DNA from: Tetrapyrgos nigripes
Taxonomy: Eukaryota > Basidiomycota > Agaricomycetes > Agaricales > Campanellaceae
NCBI GenBank assembly: GCA_013368315.1
Contig: JAACJM010000047.1
Location: 409,439-473,438 of the forward strand
DNA: 64,000 nucleotides
Direction of reading: 5' to 3'
Shown here: one piece after another, positions 48,055 to 59,611 of the stretch
Layout: each line of letters opens with the position of its first letter
Position numbering within the stretch: the stretch's first letter is position 1
Position numbers and translations under genes: made by a program
The notes under the pieces: generated by a model
What the model was told of the DNA's origin: nothing
What the model saw: only the letters and a program-made list of their open reading frames with translations
Database searches by the model: none

Positions 48055-48531
48055 CGTTTCCGAGTTCTAAAACTGGAGAAGGGGTTGTATAGCTCGCCTG
48101 GTCCTACTTCTAGGTTTCGTTAGGCTTTATAGAAATGTTGATTCTAGCTTTTGGTCCAAGGTACATCCATGTCCCATGGGTCATGCATTCATGACTGATT
48201 TCCACGGGCTGTGAGCGTCAATTGACAACATTATTGAGTCTGAGTGGATGTGAGAATCAATAAGCAGTGCCAATGTGGTCGCACATTAGCCGTAATAAGC
48301 CGCATTTTTCTTCGAAACTGACTAGTGCTTGCTCCGAATCCAGACATGCTTAGATACACTATTACTACAATATACTACAGTACGATGATGCACTTATATC
48401 CAGGAAGGATAGTGCGGCTGACGTGCAAGCCTGAGCGCCTGCTGGTTCGTCGGACAAATCCAGCATCTCAGCAGCGTCCACATGCGTCGCATTCGTACCC
48501 AAGCAACATTCTCCATCCGAATCAATCCTTC
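48055..48531. other. Spacer between array copies B and C
   Basis: 477 bp hold the promoter side of copy B and the 3' end of copy C. No other element is seen. Confidence 0.55.
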
Positions 48532-50055
48532 TTGAGCTCCTCATATACAGCCTTCTCAAAATAAGAGAAATACTTCAGAACGGTCCTTTCACCAGTAGGA
48601 AAAATCTGTGTTGCCCAAAACCCAGTTAATTGACTTGAGGGGTCAATCCACTGCAATGAATCTTGAGTAATGAGGATAAAGGAAAACCAGAAAGACAGAA
48701 GTCACCCACCCAAAATAGATTAGGCAACCCATCCCACCACATCGTGCCTGGCTTTCTCTTCCCTTCAATATTCTCCATCATTAGCATACCACCAAGTCCC
48801 CAGTTGATTTGCGTCCCTAGAGGTAATCCTGCCAGGAAAGGATTCTCGCAGAAAGGCGGCTATACAAACTAAAATTAGTTGTTGCTTTACCAGCATAAAA
48901 ACATTATTGGATACCTGCATCTTCCCTCTCCACTCAACCCCTGCCATAAGGTCCTTGTTATCCTGAAGTTGCGGAATGAACATCTGATCTCTAGTCTCCT
49001 TCCTTAGCAAGACCTCGTCATTAAGCATCAAAGACTCGAGCAACTTCATGAAGTCGACAGGCTTCATATATAGTCCTCCACCTCCACTGTCAAATTTCCC
49101 CGAACCATCATACAACCCTGGGGTTGGGAGCGGCATAACTTTAGCTTCCTTCATAGAACCATCAGGCTGTCGCATCTGCATCTCGACTCGTGAATATCCG
49201 GGTTTGCCTAGCCAATTTTGCGGTCGGAATGTCCAATCGTTCTCGTTCGCACCAAGAGGTCCCCAAATATGTTTAGCAAAGTATTCTCCAAGAGTAGCGC
49301 ATCCACTGAGCCGCTCGACTACGACTCCAACCCAATCCGTCGAGAAACCGTAATGCCATCCTTCTCCGGGCTCGAAAAGTAGGGGAAAGAGACTGTGGTC
49401 TGGCTGATATTCGGAGAGATCATGAGAAAATGAAGGAAAGGGATACAAGGAACTGACCAGACTTGGACACATTGCTTCAGGCATTCTGTTCATGTACTTT
49501 GCGTAACGGACAATCTGGGGATGCAAGGTACCGTAGCTCATACCACTAGTATGCGTCAACAGATGTCTACCCAAGGAATATCATCCTCAAGAACTTGATT
49601 CATCAGTCTTCAATCCAAAGACAACTCACCTCAGAGTCATCTTGTTCTTTGCCAGTTTCAAAATCGGTTTCCAGTCTCTTCTTCAAAGCCTTCTAGAATC
49701 TGAGCGTCCTTCCACTCTGTGAGAACACGACTAATATCTTCATCCAAATCCACGAGTCCTTGTTCTACCAGTTGCAACGCAGCGACACTGGTCACCAGCT
49801 TGGTACACGATGCGACCCACATCGTTGTATCAAAATCGATGGGTGATGCATCGGGTCTAGTTGAGAGGTATCCGTAGTATTCCTTTATGTTGAGACTACC
49901 TGGAAGAAATCCAATGAGATTGCACAAGATAAAGATAAAGAAGACGATTGCTCACCAGATGCGTTTTTCGCCTGGATAACAACTGGAGGTATGACCTGCT
50001 TCGACTTGTCAGTGATACCAGTCGCATCGCGTAGCTGCTGCCTTAGGAACTCCAT
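48532..50055 (-). CDS. Serine beta-lactamase-like hydrolase/transesterase, copy C (frameshifted)
   Basis: Start 50055 (ATG in the MEFLRQQLRDATGITDKSKQ context), stop TGA 48532-48534. The SxxK exon reads DTTMWVASCTKLVTSVAAL. HLLTHTSGMSYGTLHP, FEPGEGWHYGFSTDWVGVVVERLSG, KHIWGPLGANENDWTF, SGGGGLYMKPVDFMKLLESL and INWGLGGMLMMENIEGKRK follow. The SGGGG loop is present in most copies. In the SxxK exon, GFEEETGN is followed by a stop; adding one base at the T3 run 49668-49670 restores the family sequence GKPILKLAKNKMTLR. All other exons are intact, so either a very recent pseudogene or a consensus error. Confidence 0.8.
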
Positions 50056-50305
50056 CACTCCTAGTCAGGAAAGAGCAGATTTCCCACTGCTAGCAGTTGA
50101 TAAATCATAGACATGTGAGCTGGAATGATCATGATATTACAGACGTTCCCAAGATGTTGGAAGTGTGAGGACAATTCTACAACAAGTCTAGGTCGAAATA
50201 CCCACGAACTTACTCCTGCTCTAAAAGCACGGCACGTTCGGCAGTCCTTTGAAAATATATCGACTATATGTACACTTTACATTGCTAACTGACTACATAG
50301 ATCTC

Positions 50306-51724
50306 TTATGAAGTGACCTTCTTCAGCTCGTCATAAACGGCAGACTCCCATTCCATGTTCAAGCTAGTCACCATGGTCTCACCAGGCGGAAGAATTTGCG
50401 AGGCAAAGAATCCACAAACCTCAGAGGTAGGGTCAATCCACTGAAAAGGAGACGACCTGGTCAGAGAACGATTGCATGACGCGACTTTGCTGGACGCACC
50501 CAGTACAAATTGGACATCCCGGCCCAAGAAAGAGTACCCTTCCTCCTCTTGCCCTCGACATCCTCCAGCATGAGTAGCCCACCCAGTCCCCAGTTTATAT
50601 CGGTGTCAGGCGGGGTACCACACATCATAGAATTTTTGAGTTCGTCGGGCAGATCTCGGTTCACGAGATAATCCCTCACCCTCGAATCCTTCAACTGAGG
50701 CTCAAACAACATATTCCTCGTCTCTGGTTTCAACACCTTGCCATCATTCATCATCAACGATTCCAGGAGTTTCATATAATCCGTGGGTTGGAAGAATAAT
50801 CCTCCTCCTCCTCCATCGTAGACACCGGGGTAAATGCCTACATCGGTTTCCGACATTGAACCATCGTGATTGCGCTGGTAGATTTGGACTAGGCGATCTT
50901 TGATGTCTGTACGCTGCTGTATGCGGAAAGCAGTATTGTCCATCTCCAGGGGACCCCAAATGTGTTTTGCCATGTAGTCACCGAGGCAGGCGGAGTTGCT
51001 TACACGTTCAACGACGACACCAGCCCAGTCGATAGAGAAACCGTAGTGCCAGTCTTCGCCGGGGTCAAAGAGGAGTGGCCAGCAACTCTGGTCTTGCTGT
51101 TCGTTGTAAAGAATGTTTAGGACATGAGAAGACAAGAAAAACGCGTATACTGACAAGAGTATGGCCCTTGGGACTCTGACCTGTAGCTCTCATGTATTTC
51201 TGGATCGTCCCTTCCAAAATGCCATAAGGCATCCCACTCTGAAGGGTCAAAAGGTGCCTGCATGACAGTCAGAATCAGTATGCCTACGAAGGCGAATCAC
51301 ATACCTAAGGGTCATTTTCGTCTTTGCAGGTCTTGTTATAGGTTTCCCCTTGTCGTCAAACCCCTCCAAAACAATCGGGTCTTTCCATTCGTGCAGAATC
51401 CGACCAACGTCTTCGTCCAGGTCGACAAGACCTTTTTCTACAACCTGCATCGCTGCGACAGCTGTGACGAGTTTGGTACACGATGCACCCCAGAATGTTG
51501 AATCGAAGTCTACGGGTGCTGCGTTGGGATCTTTTGAGACATATCCATATTTCTCTTTGATTTCAAGAGTTCCTGTAGCAATCGATGAGGTGCATGAAAG
51601 CACAAATGCAAATAGACGACATACCAGCCTTATTCTTCGCTAAGAGGATGACAGGAGGGGTAGTCTGCTTTGATCTGTCGACCTCCCCGGTAGCTTCGCG
51701 TAGTTTCTGCCTCAGAGGCTCCAT
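50306..51724 (-). CDS. Serine beta-lactamase-like hydrolase/transesterase, copy D
   Basis: Start 51724 (MEPLRQKLREATGEVDRSKQ), stop TAA 50306-50308, about 415 residues with all exons in frame. STFWGASCTKLVTAVAAMQ is the SxxK helix; HLLTLQSGMPYGI, LFDPGEDWHYGFSIDWAGVVVER, KHIWGPLEMDNTAFRI, YDGGGGGLFFQPTDYMKLLESL, INWGLGGLLMLEDVEGKRRKG and CGFFASQILPPGE follow. The HTG-type third motif of true class C enzymes is replaced by the WGLGG region. No signal peptide. It is nearly identical to copy E, differing at about one residue in ten in the large exon and almost none in the SxxK exon. Probably an active hydrolase or acyl transferase; substrate unknown. Confidence 0.87.
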
Positions 51725-52372
51725 TCCTCGTCGATCGGTAGTGTGGGGAAACGAGGATAAGGTTGCTGCATGGTTTAATTTTGACCTTTTATCGTGAGTA
51801 GCTACACAGCGTAAAGCCCCAGAATTTGACAATGACTAAGACAAGAATAGACTCGTAACCAGTCGCTGTGGTGCAAACTTTTTTGATGACAGTCGATCAA
51901 AGCGTTTGCGAAGACAGTGATCGACTGTCATCACTACTCTCGCGAAAGACTGGTTACGAGTCTAGACCAAGAATGCTGCCAAAAGTATGTCACGCAGGAT
52001 CAGCCAGCAATCAGACTGATAATTGCCCGAGAATGAGGTGGAGATGAGCTGGAGAATATACTAGAATTAGATGAAAGTGAGCTACATACCCTAGCTATAG
52101 GGACCCAAACCAAAAAAAGCGTCCTGAATAATTCATTACCCCGCACTAACCCCAACACCTCTTCGGTAGTCAAGTTAGGGCTCTTAGCGGATCCCGGCGA
52201 TCATCCGCCGATGGATGCTCGGATTTCGGATGCGGATGAGCGCTTTGGGTGTAGATTGTAGATTGTAGTGCGTTCAATCACGGACGCGACACGTTCGAAC
52301 GGCGTTCCTTTGAAATTTTATATCGACTATATGTACTCTACACTTACATTGCAAACCGACTACGTAGATCTC
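51725..52372. other. Spacer between array copies D and E
   Basis: 648 bp with an inverted-repeat element (51848-51964) and no gene. The 3' part resembles the downstream region of copy D (shared gcaaaccgactac.. near 52350 and 50285), so the D/E duplication unit extends past the stop codon. Confidence 0.6.
51848..51964. repeat. Small palindromic element (117 bp)
   Basis: The ends are a perfect inverted repeat: tagactcgtaaccagtc (51848-51864) and gactggttacgagtcta (51948-51964). A second perfect inner pair is gatgacagtcgatca / tgatcgactgtcatc. It has the form of a MITE or foldback. Similar agacaagaa / gaccaagaa sequences lie just outside each end. Confidence 0.85.
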
Positions 52373-53785
52373 TTATGAAGTGACCTTTCTCAGCTCATCA
52401 TAAACGGCAAGCTCCCACTCCATGTTCAAGTTGGTCACCTCGGTCTCACCAGGCGGAAGAATTTGCGAGGCAAAGAATCCACAAACCTCAGAGGTAGGGT
52501 CAATCCACTGAAAAGGAGACAACCTTGTCAGAAAACGATTGTATGACACGACTCTCCTGGACTTACCCAGTACAAGTTGGACATCCCGGCCCACGAAAGA
52601 GTTCCCTTCCGCCTCTTTCCCTTGACATCCTCCATCATAAGTAGCCCACCCAGTCCCCAGTTTATATCGGTTGTAGGCGGGGTACTACACAACATAGAAT
52701 TTCTGAGTCCTTCGGGCAGATGTCGTAGATAATCCAGAGCCTTCGAATCCTTCAACTGAGGCTCAAACAACATATCCCTCGTCTCTGGTTTCAACACCTT
52801 GCCATCATTCATCATCAACGATTCCAAGAGTTTCATATAATCCGTAGGTTGGAAGAATAATCCTCCTCCTCCTCCATCGTAGATACCGGGGAAGTAGTCT
52901 ACATTGGTTTTAGACATTGAACCATCGTGATTGCGCTGATAGATTTGGACTAGGCGATCTTTGATGTCTGTACGGTGCTGTATGCGGAAAGCAGTATTGT
53001 CCATCCCCAGGGGACCCCAAATGTGTTTTGCCATGTAATCTCCGAGGCAGGCGGAGTTGGTAACACGTTCAACGACGACACCAGCCCAGTCGATAGAGTA
53101 ACCGTAGCGCCACTCTTCACCGGGGTCAAAGAGGAGTGGCCAGCAACTCTGGTCTTGCTGTTCGTTGTAAAGAACGTTTAGGACATGGAAAGACAAGAAA
53201 AACGCGTATACTGACAAGAGTATGGCCCTTGAGACTCTGACCTGTAGCTCTCATGTATTTCTGGATCGTTTCGTCCAAAATGCCATAAGGCATCCCACTC
53301 TGAAGGGTCAAAAGGTGCCTGCATGACAATCAGAATTAGTCTGCCTACGAAGACAAACCACATACCTAAGGGTCATCTTCGTCTTTGCAGGCCTCGTGAT
53401 AGGTTTCCCCTTATCGTCAAACCCCTCCAAAACTATCGGGTCTTTCCATTCGTGCAGAATCCGACCAACGTCTTCGTCCAGGTCGACAAGACCTTTTTCT
53501 ACAACCTGCATCGCTGCGACAGCTGTGACGAGTTTGGTACACGATGCACCCCAGAATGTTGAATCGAAGTCTACGGGTGCTGCATTGCGGTCTTTCGAGA
53601 CATATCCGTATTTCTCTTTGATTTCAAGAGTTCCTGCAGCAACCGATGAGATGCATGAAAGTACAAATGCAAATACACGACATACCGGCCTTGTTTTTCG
53701 CTAAGAGGATGACAGGAGGGGTAGTCTGCTTTGGTCTGTCGACCTCCCCGGTAGCTTTGCGTAGTTTCTGCCTCAGAGGCTCCAT
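52373..53785 (-). CDS. Serine beta-lactamase-like hydrolase/transesterase, copy E
   Basis: Start 53785 (MEPLRQKLRKATGEVDRPKQ), stop TAA 52373-52375. The architecture is the same as copy D with intact exons: STFWGASCTKLVTAVAAMQ, HLLTLQSGMPYGILDETI, LFDPGEEWRYGYSIDWAG, KHIWGPLGMDNTAFRI, YDGGGGGLFFQPTDY, CSTPPTTDINWGLGG and CGFFASQILPPGETEV. Differences from D cluster in the large exon (RHLPEGLRNSML where D has NRDLPDELKNSMM, with a short deletion), so D and E arose by a recent tandem duplication and have begun to diverge around the likely active-site loop. Predicted cytosolic. Confidence 0.87.
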
Positions 53786-54497
53786 TCCTCGTCGACTGTT
53801 AGTGCGGGATAATGAGAATAAGGGCATGCTTTTGGCCTTTTATTGTAAGTAAACAATACCGAATCGCATTTGCCGTTGCGGCGCGAATAAGTTGAAATAA
53901 CCTCATCTCCTCCGGCGCGTCGATAGCTCGGCTTAGGGGTACTCATTTATCTCGTGTATTGACGTCGTTTGTTTGTACGTCAGTTGAACGCTCGAAGTAT
54001 TCAGCACTGGTTCGAAGTGCAACCGAAGACCGATCCAATCAGAGCCTGAGGCTGTCAATGCCAACGCCAGTTCTTAGCAGATTCACCTTGAAATTTGGTA
54101 CCCCAGCTCCACATTCTTAGCGTTTCTCGGCGAGTCGCTACTTGCCTTCTTGCGTCACCACGGCACTATATGCCACAGCAATGGGCATATATTGCTGATG
54201 AAAGTCGGTTTATGGGGTACTGATATCAGCGCTGGCATACGTTTTGTTACCGAGCTTGGAAGTTGAAGCGCTGAAGAAACGCAGCTTTGCAAGAAGTGGC
54301 CTTGTATTATACTCGGGCATAGATCCTTGGATTGGATTGTCGACATCGCCGTCTATAAATACGATCGTCGAGCATCATCGGGAGTGGAAGACGTACATAG
54401 AGAGACCGTTTATACGTACTAGTGCTATGCACCATCATGTTCACCCCAAGGGCTACGTTGTTTCCATTCCAGTCGTGACGTAAGATAAGAATTCACA
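53786..54497. other. Spacer between array copies E and F
   Basis: 712 bp with no coding signal. It includes the likely promoter of copy E (53,790-54,000) and the 3' region of copy F. Confidence 0.5.
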
Positions 54498-55995
54498 CTA
54501 GGTAGTTTTTGGGTAGTTCAATTCCTTGTACAGAGCATCTTCAAAATGAGAGAACACATCGGTAGCTGGTACGTCACCAAAGGCGCAATCTGGGTGGCAT
54601 ACATCCCATAAACGTTGCTTCCACGATCAATCCACTATGAAAGACAAATCTACCGTCAACGGAACTCCAATTAATTTCGGAATAGTACGCACCCAGAACA
54701 AGTTTGGAAAGCCTGTCCAACATATAGTCTCTTTCTTCCTTTTCCCGGGTATATCCTCCATGTTAAGGAGTCCCCGAGTCCCCAGTTCCAATCAATCTCT
54801 TTGGGAAGCGCGTGTAGCAAAGTATAGTGCATGGGGTAAGGAGTAGCCTTTATGAAGGCTGTTAGCCACTTCGGATCCCGTAGTTGAGGTGTAAACATCA
54901 TGTCAACAGTTTCCTTCTTAAGCAGAACCTCGTCGTTTCTCAGTAAAGAAGCGAGTAGCTTGGCGTAATCAGTGGGCTTGAGATAGAGTCCATCCCCTCC
55001 AGCGTCGTATTTGAAAGTATGAGGCTCGATACTAGTAGAGGAGACTTGCAATTGGCCAGTTTCGTCCCTTGCGAGCATCTCCACCAAGTTGGACCGGATG
55101 TCCGGGCGGTCGTTAAGATGGAAGGTCACAGCAGTCATACCGAGGGGACTCCAGATGTTCTTGGACATGTAGTCTTCCAGTGTTCCGCATCCACCTAGAC
55201 GCTCCACCTTGAGAACAATGAACATAGCGAATAACGTTGTCACTGGCATTGCTTACTACTACGCCTGCCCAATCGATGGAACAGGAATAACACCAGCCTT
55301 CACCAGGCTCGTATAACAGTGGCCCCAAGGTTGCCTCGGCCTAAGAGAAGATGAGATGTATCAGAGCGGCCAACGCTTTCCAATGAGAAAGGAGTATTCA
55401 CCAGCGTTTGACCGGTTCTAGGTGCGATCGGTGGTAATCCCTGATATTGGCGATACTTCTGCAATTCGGGAGATAAGGCATCATAAACCATACCGCTGGA
55501 GTGGGTCAACAATTGCCTAGGTATTTGCAAATTAGCGCAATATTCAGGCGATAATGTCATAGCAGGGGAAACACATACCTGAGAGTCATTTTATTCTGAG
55601 CAGGCCCTGTAATCGGTCTGCCGCTCTCGTCAAAACCAGTTAGAACAGCTACATCTTTCCATTCATGTAGAACACGCGTTATGTCCTCGTCCAGACTGAC
55701 TAGTCCTCTCTCTACAATCTGCAATGCCGCGACGGTTGTCATCAACTTTGTGCATGACGCGACCCAGAATGTACTATTGAGGTCGGCGGGGACAGTGTCT
55801 TCAGCGAGATGCTTGAAGCCATGCGCTTCTTCAACGAGTGGACCTGGATGATCATGTCAAACATGTTGCTTCCAGCGGCTTCAAATCGTCCTTACCTGAC
55901 TGGTTCCCAGCAATCAGAACGGTGGCCGCGAGGATTTGATGTTCCCTACCCATCTCTCCAGTAGCAGTCGCGATCTCTGCCCGAAGCGATTCCAT
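54498..55995 (-). pseudogene. Beta-lactamase-like array, copy F, two frame breaks
   Basis: Start 55995 (MESLRAEIATATGEMGREHQ); tail ends at TAG 54498-54500. Exons are STFWVASCTKLMTTVAALQIVERG (SxxK kept), QLLTHSSGMVYDALSPEL, LYEPGEGWCYSCSIDWAGVVV, ERLGGCGTLEDYMSKNIWSPLGMTAV and DAGGDGLYLKPTDYAKLLASLL. In the next block the frame breaks after WNWGLG at a four-base C run (54772-54775); one more base restores GLLNMEDIPGKRKK. In the last exon a missing base at 54579-54581 breaks ATQIAPFGD. Two breaks favour a pseudogene, although both are one base short in homopolymers. Confidence 0.8.
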
Positions 55996-56307
55996 GAGAG
56001 GAGTAGAACCAGTATGATGCTGTGGATAGTCGTTCAGTTTTTAAACTGGCGTTTGCGCATAGACTCACCAGTTGTCCAACGTGGTTTCCTATTGCGTAGA
56101 CGTGGCGTTACCAATCACTGAATTTCGATCTAGGTCAGCGGAAAGGAAGGACCAGGGAAGAAAACATGTCGGCAAGAGTCCCTAAAAGGCAATAACACAC
56201 GTAGAAGACACGCAGTATCTCGACAGCAGAATTTGAAATTCAACGCAATAATTGATTCCCTGCGGCATGCGTCGCTACACACATTCCTCGCTATCTAGCC
56301 CTGGACA
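55996..56307. other. Spacer between array copies F and G
   Basis: 312 bp containing the 5' region of F and the 3' region of G. No other feature is seen. Confidence 0.55.
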
Positions 56308-57798
56308 CTAGCCTTGGACAAAGTCTTTGTAAACAGCTTCTTCAAAGTGGGCAAATTCATCGGTGGTGGGTGCGTCACCGAAGGGTACGATTTGCGTAGC
56401 GTACATCCCATAAATGTTGCTCGTACGATCGACCCACTGTGAGAGGCCAGCGCATAATCAGCGAGAAACTTAACCAGTTTGCGACAGCACGCACCCAGAA
56501 TAAATTCGGAATACCGCCCCAGCATAAGGTACCTTTCTTCCTTTTGCCAGGAATATCTTCCAAATTGACGAGTCCCCCGAATCCCCAATTCCAATCAGTC
56601 TCTTTTGGAAGCGCATGCAGCATAGTGTAAGACACAGGATAAGGAGTGGTTTTGATGGTTGCTTTCAACCACTTTGGGTCCGGGAGCTGAGGTGTGAACA
56701 GCGAGTCGGCCGCTTCCTTCTTGAGTACAATCTCATCATTCCGCAGCAAAGACGCAAGCAATTTGGTATAGTCAGAGGGCGTGATATAGATTCCACCCCC
56801 TCCGGAGTCGTAGGTCAACGTGTAAGGTTTGATGAAGAAATTGGTCGATACTTTCAGATGACCGTGTTCGTCTCTAGTGAGCAACTCGAGTAAGTTGGAA
56901 CGGACGTCGGCGCGATCATTGAGACGAAAGGTGACAGAAGTCATGCCGAGTGGACCCCAGATGTTCTTGGACATGTAGTCCTCGAGCCTCTGCTCACTAA
57001 GGCGCTCCACCTATAGTTTGTCTGCATAGAATCTTGTCGCATTGACCATTGAAAACACTTACCATTACACCAACCCAATCGATAGAACAGGAATACGCCC
57101 ATCCTTCACCAGGTTCAAACAATAACGGCACTAAGGTGGATTCTGCCTATACAGAGACAAAGATGGATCAGAGAAGCAAATTCCTTCCAGTAAGGGAGTA
57201 CTCACCAGCGTTTGACCAGTTCTAGGCGCAACCGGGGGAAGGCCCTGAGATTTACGGTACTTCTGCAATTCGGGAGACAGGAAGTCGTTTACCATACCAG
57301 CCGAATGCGTTAGCAAGTGGCTGGATGGAAATGCTGATTAGACAGGCTGGAATCATCAGCAGTAGAACAACATACCTAAGCGTCATCTTATTCTTCGCTG
57401 GTTTTAAGATTGGTTTCCCACTGTCGTCGAAACCAGCAAGGACTGCTGCATCTTTCCATTCATGCAAAACACGCGTGATGTCTTCGTCAAGGTTGACAAG
57501 CCCTCGCTCTACAAGTTGCATTGCCGCGACGATCGTCATTAACTTCGTGCACGACGCGACCCAGAATGCGCTGTTGAGGTCGATGGGAAGAGAATCCTGG
57601 CCGAGAAGCTTATGGCCATGTGCTTCTTCAACGAAAATACCTGAAACATCATAAGGGCGTTGAGCAAGCATTCGAGGTCAGTGTACAAGCAGCCATACCA
57701 GAGTCACTGCCAGCGATCAGTACGGCGGGTGCAACAGTCTGTTTCTCCCTCCCCATTTCTCCTGTCGCAGTGGCAATTTCAGTTCGGAATGATTCCAT
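56308..57798 (-). CDS. Serine beta-lactamase-like hydrolase/transesterase, copy G
   Basis: Start 57798 (MESFRTEIATATGEMGREKQ), stop TAG 56308-56310, about 410 residues. All exons are in frame: SAFWVASCTKLMTIVAAMQ (SxxK), HLLTHSAGMVNDFLSPELQK, LFEPGEGWAYSCSIDWVGVMV, ERLSEQRLEDYMSKNIWGPLGMTSV, DSGGGGIYITPSDYTKLLASLL, KETDWNWGFGGLVNLEDIPG, and NIYGMYATQIVPFGDAPTT at the C-terminus. The last intron starts at the GTGCGT after FW. F and G form a subfamily (YSCSIDW rather than YGFSIDW, SKNIW rather than AKHIW). Probably functional; substrate unknown. Confidence 0.86.
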
Positions 57799-58477
57799 GG
57801 TAGAAGTGTGATGTTGCTGTTGATAGCCTTCCACCGTTTAAAGGCCTGCTTTTATATTCACACGACACAGTGATGGGAGAGTAGAGGTTGACAGCGTTGA
57901 TTCCGAAGTCGCGACCAGCTTATCCTTGCGAAGCATATTCACACCCAGAATTGGCTCGGATAGGCTTCCGATAAATATCCTAACTAACTTTCGGCCTCGG
58001 GATATTGGTTGGCTCTGGGTGTGATTGGTAGTACCGGTCCTGTAAACTCCTTGAACACAATTCAATAAACCATACCACCCCCCCATTACCTGCCCCAGGA
58101 ATGTCCGGTAACAATCTGCTAAGGATCTTGGGCCTCAAAAAACCACCGTTCATGAGAAATCTTGAGCATCATGCAGTGCATCGTCCGACATCGGTCTGAA
58201 TAGCGGACAGTAGCTTTATAGCGTAAGCAATGGGTGCGAGGTTAATCTTGCTTGCTCGGGTTGTTCCGAGGACAGTGAAGGACTGTTGGTTGCTGTTTCA
58301 CATAAGTAACGGGTAAGACATCGTAGATACAATGATCTGAAATACATACCCTGACTTTGTCAGGTCTGGCTGAGATATTTGCTTGTTGACCGACGAACAG
58401 CATTCGTTGGGACCTCCTGGGCAGACATGTCAGACGCTTGCTGCGCTTGACTTTGCAGAATGATATTCGTCAGACTT
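57799..58477. other. Promoter region of copy G and unassigned DNA
   Basis: No gene is supported. The first ~100 bp upstream of the G start codon recur upstream of the truncated copy at 58478-58531. Confidence 0.5.
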
Positions 58478-58531
58478 TACAAGTCCTGGTCCTGCAATAA
58501 GTGGGAATATTTCAGTTCGGAACGATTCCAT
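58478..58531 (-). pseudogene. Beta-lactamase-like array: orphan first-exon fragment
   Basis: The minus strand reads MESFRTEI and then departs from the family to a stop at about 58478. The match to copy G continues upstream of the ATG to about 58585 (for example gattccatggtagaagtg is shared with 57791). It is a duplicated promoter and first-codons scrap. Confidence 0.75.
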
Positions 58532-58814
58532 GGTAGAAGTGTGATGACATTGTTGATAGTCTTCCATCGATTACAGGCTTGCTTTTTATACTGGTAGGTA
58601 CAAATCATAGGGATGTCTGGTCCTGTAAGCTCTTCGACAACAATAAGTGACTCGACCAAGATTCAACAAATTCGGGAAAAAGCGCAGAGGTAGGCCTGGC
58701 CACACAGAATGGCGGTATTCGTCGAACCATCGTATACGATAATACAACTCGGGCTGCTGGAATCTTCATGTCTTGACACCCCATTTGGTATCCATGTACT
58801 GCTGCATCTAACCG

Positions 58815-59250
58815 CTGGATATTTTTTATACACAGCTTCTTCGTAGCGAGAGAGGGTTTACAAGGTATCGGCAGCGGGCACGTAAGGCACGGTTTGCATT
58901 GGAGACACTCCACAGACGCTGCTGCGGCAATTCGCTGAGTGTGGAAGTCTGGAAGATACCTAATCAGCTCGCTCGAAGTGTCAGTAGGCGATATGGTACT
59001 CACCAAAAATAGACTGTATTTCTTCTATGTACATATCTTCCTTTCTCCGTGAATGTCTTGCATAGTGAGCAGACCCGCAAAAACCCGATTCCATTCAGTG
59101 TTCACAAGAAGAACATGCTACATCGGAAAAGTTCAGAAACCGACCAATTTGAAATATTTTATGTACTGGGTAAAATACTCCCACTCGCCTTGGAACTGGA
59201 CAGCAACATCAGCTACGCTGAAGATATCGATAGAAAAAGAAAGACTTACC
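58815..59250 (-). pseudogene. Beta-lactamase-like array, copy H: decayed 3' part
   Basis: Degraded homology on the minus strand: TEWNRVFAGLLTMQDIHGERK (compare DWNWGFGGLVNLEDIPGKRK) near 59030-59095, and a segment like GVSPMQTVPYVPAADT followed by RYEEAVYKK near 58825-58910. Stops and shifts are many. The copy ends abruptly at the LTR boundary (59264), so the repeat insertion cut it or replaced its 5' half. Confidence 0.7.
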
Positions 59251-59263
59251 CGAGGTGTACCTC

Positions 59264-59597
59264 TGTAAGGTTGAGATCCTTACACGGAGAGTTCACACGC
59301 TTCGAGAACAGTTGTAAGCTGTCTTTAGGTAGAACTAAGGACTCGAAAATACAAGCAGGCTAAGTATTTATACCTAGAGAGATAGACCAGGGTACTTGAG
59401 ATAGGGGTGGAGTCCAAAACCGGACAAATCCGCTACATACGCCCTCCTAAGGTATAGAATGCCCTACTTGTAAGTAAGAGACCATGGGTAAATAACACTT
59501 TTAACAATAGAAACTTCAAAATAAATCAAACAAGCAACGAGACGGGTGTCCAACGACGAAATAGCCAATACCACATTGAAACCGAGTGAGTAGTTCA
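59264..59597 (-). repeat. LTR copy 1 (334 bp)
   Basis: It begins TGTAAGGTTGAG and ends GTAGTTCA on the plus strand, so it has TG..CA ends. It is a near-perfect reverse complement of 59612-59945; I see only a few substitutions (near 59451-59457 and 59553). Strand is given by the TATA-like box tataaata on the minus strand (59365-59372), assuming it marks transcription direction. Confidence 0.8.
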
Positions 59598-59611
59598 CTT
59601 CACTTTCTAAG

